A stretch of 10,290 nucleotides of DNA from Chloroflexota bacterium (GTDB taxonomy: Bacteria; Chloroflexota; Anaerolineae; Anaerolineales; DRMV01): the NCBI GenBank assembly GCA_013154225.1, contig JAADCW010000172.1, positions 1 through 10,290 of the forward strand, in the 5' to 3' direction. Positions 6,954 to 10,290 of the stretch are shown here, piece after piece. The notes under the pieces were generated by a model, which saw only the letters and a program-made list of their open reading frames with translations, searched no databases and was not told where the DNA came from. Made by a program: the position numbers and the translations under genes. Each line of letters begins with the position of its first letter. The first letter of the stretch is position 1.

Positions 6954-8723
6954 ATGACCACCTATACCCAAACCCGTTGGCGTTTGAACGACCTTTTCCC
7001 CTCGCCTGAGGCCGCGCTGGCGGCTTTTGATACCCTGGAGGAAAAAGTCGCGGCCTTTGAGGCGCACCGCTCGGCGTTGCGCCCTGACATCCCCGAAGAT
7101 GAATTCCTGAACCTTTTGCGCGAATTGGAAGACATCGTCAAACTGGCCGAGCGCATTTACGGTTACGCGCATTTGCGGTTTTCCGAAAACACACAAGACG
7201 AGGCCGCGCAGAACCTGCTTGGCCAAGTGCGTCAGCGCATGGCGGAAATCGAAAACCGCCTGCTGTTCTTCGATTTGTGGTGGAAAGCCCTGGACGATGA
7301 AAACGCCGAGCGCCTGATGGCTGTGGCGGGCGATTACCGCTATTACCTGGAAAAGATGCGCCTTTATCGCCCGCACACCCTTTCGGAAGCCGAAGAAAAG
7401 GTCATCAACCTCAAAGACAGCACCGGCGCGATGGCGCTCATTACCCTTTACAGCGCAATCACCAACCGCTACACATTCAAACTGGAAGTGGACGGCGAAA
7501 CCAAAGAACTCACCCGCGGGGAACTGATGGTGTATGCTCGCCATCACGACCCCGACCTGCGCGCCGCGGCTTATCAGGAACTTTACCGTGTGTACGGCAA
7601 CGACAGCAGCATTTTGGGCCAAATCTATCAAAATCGGGTGCGCGATTGGTATAACGAAAACGTCTTGCTGCGCAAATTCCCCACCCCCATCTCGGTGCGG
7701 AATCTTGCAAACCATTTGCCCGACGAGGTGGTGGAAACCCTGCTCACGGTAACCCGGGAAAACGCGGAAGTCTTTCGCCGCTTTTTCCGCCTGAAGGCGC
7801 GTTGGCTGGGCGTGGAGCGCTTGCGCCGCTACGACATCTACGCGCCTGTGGCCAAGGCCGACAAAACATACGACTTCGGTGAGGCCGTGGAGATGGTGAT
7901 GGCCGCCTACCGCCGCTTCGACCCCAAGGTGGCTGAACTGGCCGAGCGGGTGCTGGCGGAAAACCATCTGGATAGTGAAGTCCGCAAGGGCAAAAGCGGT
8001 GGCGCGTTTTGCTCCACGGTAACGCCCGATTTCACGCCTTGGGTGCTGGTCAACTACCAGGGGCGGCCTGACGACGTTGCCACCCTGGCCCATGAACTCG
8101 GCCATGCGGTGCATTCCATGTTGGCCCAACACCACACCGCGTTCACCCAGCACGCGATTTTGCCCCTGGCCGAAACTGCCTCGACGTTTGGCGAAATGCT
8201 GTTGGTGGATATGCTCCTGGAACAGGAAACCGACGAGGCCGTGCGCCGCGATTTGCTCTTCCGCCAGGTGGACGATAACTACGCGACCATCATGCGGCAG
8301 GCTTATTTTGCATTGTTTGAGAAGCAAGCCCACGATATGGTGCGGGAAGGCGCGTCGGTCAACGACCTGGCCGCGGCCTACATGGACAACCTGCATGATC
8401 AGTTTGGCGACGCGGTAGAGGTCAGCGACGAGTTCCGTTGGGAATGGGTTTCCATCCCGCACATTTATCACGCGCCTTTCTATGTGTATGCCTATGCCTT
8501 TGGGCAATTGCTGGTGTTGGCCCTCTATCAGCGCTATCAGCAGGAAGGCAAGGCGTTCATCCCCCGCTATCTCAATCTGTTGGCCGCGGGTGGTTCCAAG
8601 CCGCCCATGCAAATCTTGCAGGAAGCTGGCGTGGATGTGACCCAAGCGGCCTTTTGGCAGGGCGGCTTTGACCTGATTGCCCAGTGGGTCGCCCAATTGG
8701 AAGCCCTGCCGCGTCCATCCTGA
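6954..8723 (+). CDS. pepF: oligoendopeptidase F (M3 family zinc metallopeptidase)
   Basis: This cytosolic peptidase cuts short peptides internally and helps recycle peptides. The ATG at 6954 follows GGAGAG (6942-6947) by 6 nt. The 589-residue length matches the usual PepF length of about 600. The N-terminal region (to about 190) is the helical oligoendopeptidase F lobe, and the M3 catalytic domain fills most of the rest. Zinc ligands are visible: HELGH at 380-384 (H380, H384, catalytic E381), with E407 in LAETASTFGE as the third ligand 22 residues later. The substrate-binding segment IPHIYHAPFYVYAYAFG (501-517) supplies the conserved His and Tyr residues. There is no signal peptide or membrane segment. 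It appears intact and is probably transcribed alone or read from the upstream gene. Exact peptide specificity cannot be told. Confidence 0.95.
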   Translation: MTTYTQTRWRLNDLFPSPEAALAAFDTLEEKVAAFEAHRSALRPDIPEDEFLNLLRELEDIVKLAERIYGYAHLRFSENTQDEAAQNLLGQVRQRMAEIENRLLFFDLWWKALDDENAERLMAVAGDYRYYLEKMRLYRPHTLSEAEEKVINLKDSTGAMALITLYSAITNRYTFKLEVDGETKELTRGELMVYARHHDPDLRAAAYQELYRVYGNDSSILGQIYQNRVRDWYNENVLLRKFPTPISVRNLANHLPDEVVETLLTVTRENAEVFRRFFRLKARWLGVERLRRYDIYAPVAKADKTYDFGEAVEMVMAAYRRFDPKVAELAERVLAENHLDSEVRKGKSGGAFCSTVTPDFTPWVLVNYQGRPDDVATLAHELGHAVHSMLAQHHTAFTQHAILPLAETASTFGEMLLVDMLLEQETDEAVRRDLLFRQVDDNYATIMRQAYFALFEKQAHDMVREGASVNDLAAAYMDNLHDQFGDAVEVSDEFRWEWVSIPHIYHAPFYVYAYAFGQLLVLALYQRYQQEGKAFIPRYLNLLAAGGSKPPMQILQEAGVDVTQAAFWQGGFDLIAQWVAQLEALPRPS

Positions 8724-8731
8724 GAGGTATG

Positions 8732-8749
8732 CCGTTGAAGCCTCAACGG
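8732..8749 (+). terminator. small hairpin after pepF, possible weak terminator
   Basis: CCGTTGA (8732-8738) and TCAACGG (8743-8749) form a perfect 7-bp stem with a 4-nt loop, 8 bp past the pepF stop. Only TGTTAT follows, so termination would be weak. TTGAAG at 8735, with AATAAT 16 bp further on, could instead be part of a promoter for the SPFH gene; neither reading is firm. Confidence 0.4.
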
Positions 8750-8806
8750 TGTTATGAATAATGGAACCGAAAATATCCCCTGCTTTTGTGTTGTGGAGGT
8801 AACCGT

Positions 8807-9847
8807 ATGGATATTGTGAACGCATTCAAGGGATTGAGTGCCCTGCTGTGGCTGGTTACAGGCGGGCTTTTCCTGGCGTTGCTGGCGCGAGCCGGGAAGA
8901 AACAGCCCCTTAAACCCATCAGCACTGTTTTCCTTCTCACCGCGTTAGGCGCAGTGGTCGTGACCACTGTTGCCGCGGGGTTGGTGTTCGTGCCCCCGCA
9001 AGAGCGCGGGGTGGTGATTTCAGCCATCGCGCCTGATGGCTACCGCAAAGAAGCCCTGACCCCGGGCTTGCATTGGATTATCCCCTACGCGGAATATGTG
9101 GTGTATTACCCCATTTCCAAACAGACTTACACCATGTCTTCCACACCCACGGAAGGCGCGGTGGAAGGGGACGACTCCATCCAGGCCCGCACTGCCGACG
9201 GGCAGTTGGTGTATATGGACGCATCGGTCATCTTTTCCATTGACCCCGCGCGGGTGGTGGAAGTGCATATTGCCTGGCAAGACCGTTACGCCCATGAATT
9301 GGTACGCCCTTTGGTGCGGGGTGTGATTCGCGATGCGGTTTCCCAATTCCGCATTGAAGAGGTGATCAGCACCAAGCGCTTCGATTTGGAGCAAATGATT
9401 GCGGAAAACCTGGCCCAGCGTTTGGCCGATAATGGGCTGATTTTGGAAGATTTCGTGCTCCGCAACATCGCGTTTACTGAGGAATACGCGCAGGCCATCG
9501 AGCAGAAGCAAATTGCCGAACAGCGCGCCCTGCAGGCCAAATTTGTGGTCGAGCAGAAAAAGCAGGAAGCCGAACAGGCGCGGCAGGTGGCCCAGGGTCA
9601 GGCCGATGCCGCGGTGATCAAGGCCAAAGGCGATGCCGAAGCCCGGGTGATTCAGGCTAAAGCCGAGGCCGAGGCCCTGCAACTGATTGCCGATGTGCTG
9701 CGCGAGAATCCTGAACTACTGACCTATCAATATATTGAAAAACTGGCACCGGGCATCCAGGTGATGCTGGTTCCCAACGACGCCCCCTATATGCTGCCGC
9801 TCCCTGAAATGACCCCGGCGCCTCAACAAACGCCTACAGGAGAGTGA
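8807..9847 (+). CDS. SPFH/prohibitin-like membrane protein
   Basis: I place the start at ATG 8807, which follows a strong GGAGGT (8795-8800) by 6 nt; the frame is open upstream to 8786 without a better site. The 346-residue product has two hydrophobic segments at 9-27 and 39-62, then an SPFH (band 7) domain from about 65 to 235 (VPPQERGVVI, LTPGLHWIIPYAEYVVYYPI, DGQLVYMDASVIFSI). This is followed by a long Ala/Glu/Gln/Lys-rich coiled coil (about 228-295) with the KAKGDAEARVIQAKAEAEAL repeat common to prohibitins and flotillins. The tail is Pro-rich. Such proteins form large oligomers at the membrane and organise membrane domains or control membrane proteases. A pair of N-terminal helices, rather than one, is less usual. 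It is followed after 3 bp by a small membrane protein, probably in the same operon. Confidence 0.88.
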   Translation: MDIVNAFKGLSALLWLVTGGLFLALLARAGKKQPLKPISTVFLLTALGAVVVTTVAAGLVFVPPQERGVVISAIAPDGYRKEALTPGLHWIIPYAEYVVYYPISKQTYTMSSTPTEGAVEGDDSIQARTADGQLVYMDASVIFSIDPARVVEVHIAWQDRYAHELVRPLVRGVIRDAVSQFRIEEVISTKRFDLEQMIAENLAQRLADNGLILEDFVLRNIAFTEEYAQAIEQKQIAEQRALQAKFVVEQKKQEAEQARQVAQGQADAAVIKAKGDAEARVIQAKAEAEALQLIADVLRENPELLTYQYIEKLAPGIQVMLVPNDAPYMLPLPEMTPAPQQTPTGE

Positions 9848-9850
9848 GAA

Positions 9851-10087
9851 ATGATGCAGCAAGATGATCGTCCGGGTTGTTTAGGTGGCCTTTTGCGATT
9901 GGCCGCGCTGGCTTGGCTTTTCGATTTTCTCGAAGAGCGCTTTGGCTTTGGCAAAGGGTGCTCGTGCAGTGGCATAGGCTGTGGCACGCTGATGTTGATT
10001 TTGTTCATCTTAGCCGTGTGCTACGTCTTGGCCACCACGAACTGGGGCCATCTGACTTGGATGGTGCCGTATCTGGCCGCGTTGTAG
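9851..10087 (+). CDS. small Cys-rich membrane protein, function unknown
   Basis: The ATG at 9851 starts 3 bp after the SPFH stop, with AGGAG at 9838-9842 giving an 8-nt gap; ATG 9854 is an alternative start. The product is 78 residues. A hydrophobic stretch at 12-26 (LGGLLRLAALAWLFD) is followed by a Gly/Cys-rich segment GKGCSCSGIGCG (about 34-45). A clear membrane helix follows at about 46-62 (TLMLILFILAVCYVLA), then a short tail. The three Cys of the central segment could bind a metal, carry a lipid or form disulfides, but no known motif is met. The tight spacing suggests co-production with the SPFH protein. It does not resemble NfeD, the common SPFH partner. I recognise no family. Confidence 0.78.
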   Translation: MMQQDDRPGCLGGLLRLAALAWLFDFLEERFGFGKGCSCSGIGCGTLMLILFILAVCYVLATTNWGHLTWMVPYLAAL

Positions 10088-10245
10088 CCTGCGCACCTGC
10101 CTGAAAAAGCAAGGTGTTATTGCAAGTACTTTGCACGCGAACAGGAACGGCATGCCCCTCCTTGGCCTATGGGCCAGGAAGGGCTGGGGGAGCGCCTGTG
10201 CGAAACGACGCCAAGGCGTGAGAGCGAAAAATCTGGTTCCCCCAA
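10088..10245. other. 158-bp stretch without a gene after the last CDS
   Basis: I see no start with a ribosome site and no coding pattern here. It holds the imperfect hairpin at 10156-10183 and a short ACGCC/GGCGT palindrome at 10208-10219. It also holds ACGACGC at 10205-10211, the exact inverse of GCGTCGT at 10280-10286 beyond the terminator. Confidence 0.5.
10156..10183. repeat. imperfect hairpin downstream of the small membrane gene
   Basis: CTTGGCC (10161-10167) pairs with GGCCAGG (10172-10178), including one G-U pair, around loop TATG. After one mismatch the stem continues as CCCT (10156-10159) with AGGG (10180-10183). No T run follows on the + strand. It could be a transcript-end structure or part of a dispersed repeat. 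Confidence 0.5.
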
Positions 10246-10273
10246 CCCCTCTCCCTCTGGGAGAGGGGTTTTT
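10246..10273 (+). terminator. strong rho-independent terminator, likely a dispersed intergenic repeat
   Basis: A perfect 10-bp stem, CCCCTCTCCC (10246-10255) with GGGAGAGGGG (10259-10268), closes a 3-nt loop and is followed by TTTTT. It would end the SPFH operon transcript. Hairpins of this CCCTCTCCC/GGGAGAGGG type are common as repeated intergenic elements in many bacterial genomes, and their translation often yields spurious PSPRGRG peptides. Confidence 0.85.
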
Positions 10274-10290
10274 CTGTAGCGTCGTCATGA

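Noticed and set aside
8786..8806. Earlier start for the SPFH protein
   Set aside because: The added residues (MCCGGNR) overlap the GGAGGT site that serves ATG 8807.
6912..8825. 637-residue open frame on the minus strand
   Set aside because: It is the exact antisense of pepF, His/Gln-rich with no motif, and arises from the codon bias of the intact M3 peptidase with its HELGH site on the other strand.
10010..10288. Minus-strand open frame encoding a PSPRGRG-type peptide
   Set aside because: This is translation of the CCCTCTCCC/GGGAGAGGG hairpin and of antisense of the small membrane gene, a known source of false genes.

Overview
The window joins two different kinds of DNA on either side of a tRNA-Leu(CAA) gene. 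Bases 1 to about 5430 are the late tail-gene module of a long-tailed, non-contractile (siphovirus-like) prophage. Everything from about 5620 onward looks like ordinary bacterial chromosome. Base composition, codon use, the general look of the housekeeping proteins, and the tRNA-encoded CCA fit a member of Chloroflexota, probably class Anaerolineae. That assignment is a recollection-based inference; no marker gene in the window settles it.

Phage part (all + strand, packed, overlapping or coupled genes): the last codons of an upstream small gene (to 62); the tail tape-measure protein (87-2369); a tail hub/baseplate-like protein (2366-3787, ATGA overlap); a 99-residue protein with a CxC/CxxC zinc-ribbon pattern (3798-4097); and a putative receptor-binding protein with an internal discoidin (F5/8 type C) domain (4084-5394). 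A strong terminator follows at 5404-5430. The discoidin part of the last gene is far poorer in GC than its front half, which suggests a swapped module.

Junction: a second hairpin terminator (5502-5531) and the tRNA-Leu gene (5531-5619) lie on the minus strand. The 3' end of the tRNA faces the phage genes, the usual geometry for integration into a tRNA 3' end. A near-consensus sigma-70 promoter for the tRNA lies at 5631-5659. No integrase, lysis genes or second att copy is in view.

Chromosomal part (all + strand): a diverged YchF/Obg-like P-loop NTPase with a C-terminal TGS domain (5787-6854); a 99-bp gap with a tandem 25-bp repeat; an M3-family oligoendopeptidase F (6954-8723); an SPFH/prohibitin-like membrane protein (8807-9847); and, 3 bp later, a small Cys-rich membrane protein (9851-10087). 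The last 200 bp hold no gene but carry hairpins and a very strong terminator of a type often found as a dispersed intergenic repeat.

I did not find a clearly new enzymatic or defence system. The most interesting points are the poorly sampled tail module with its mosaic discoidin protein, the tRNA junction, the non-canonical YchF, and the SPFH/Cys-rich membrane pair.
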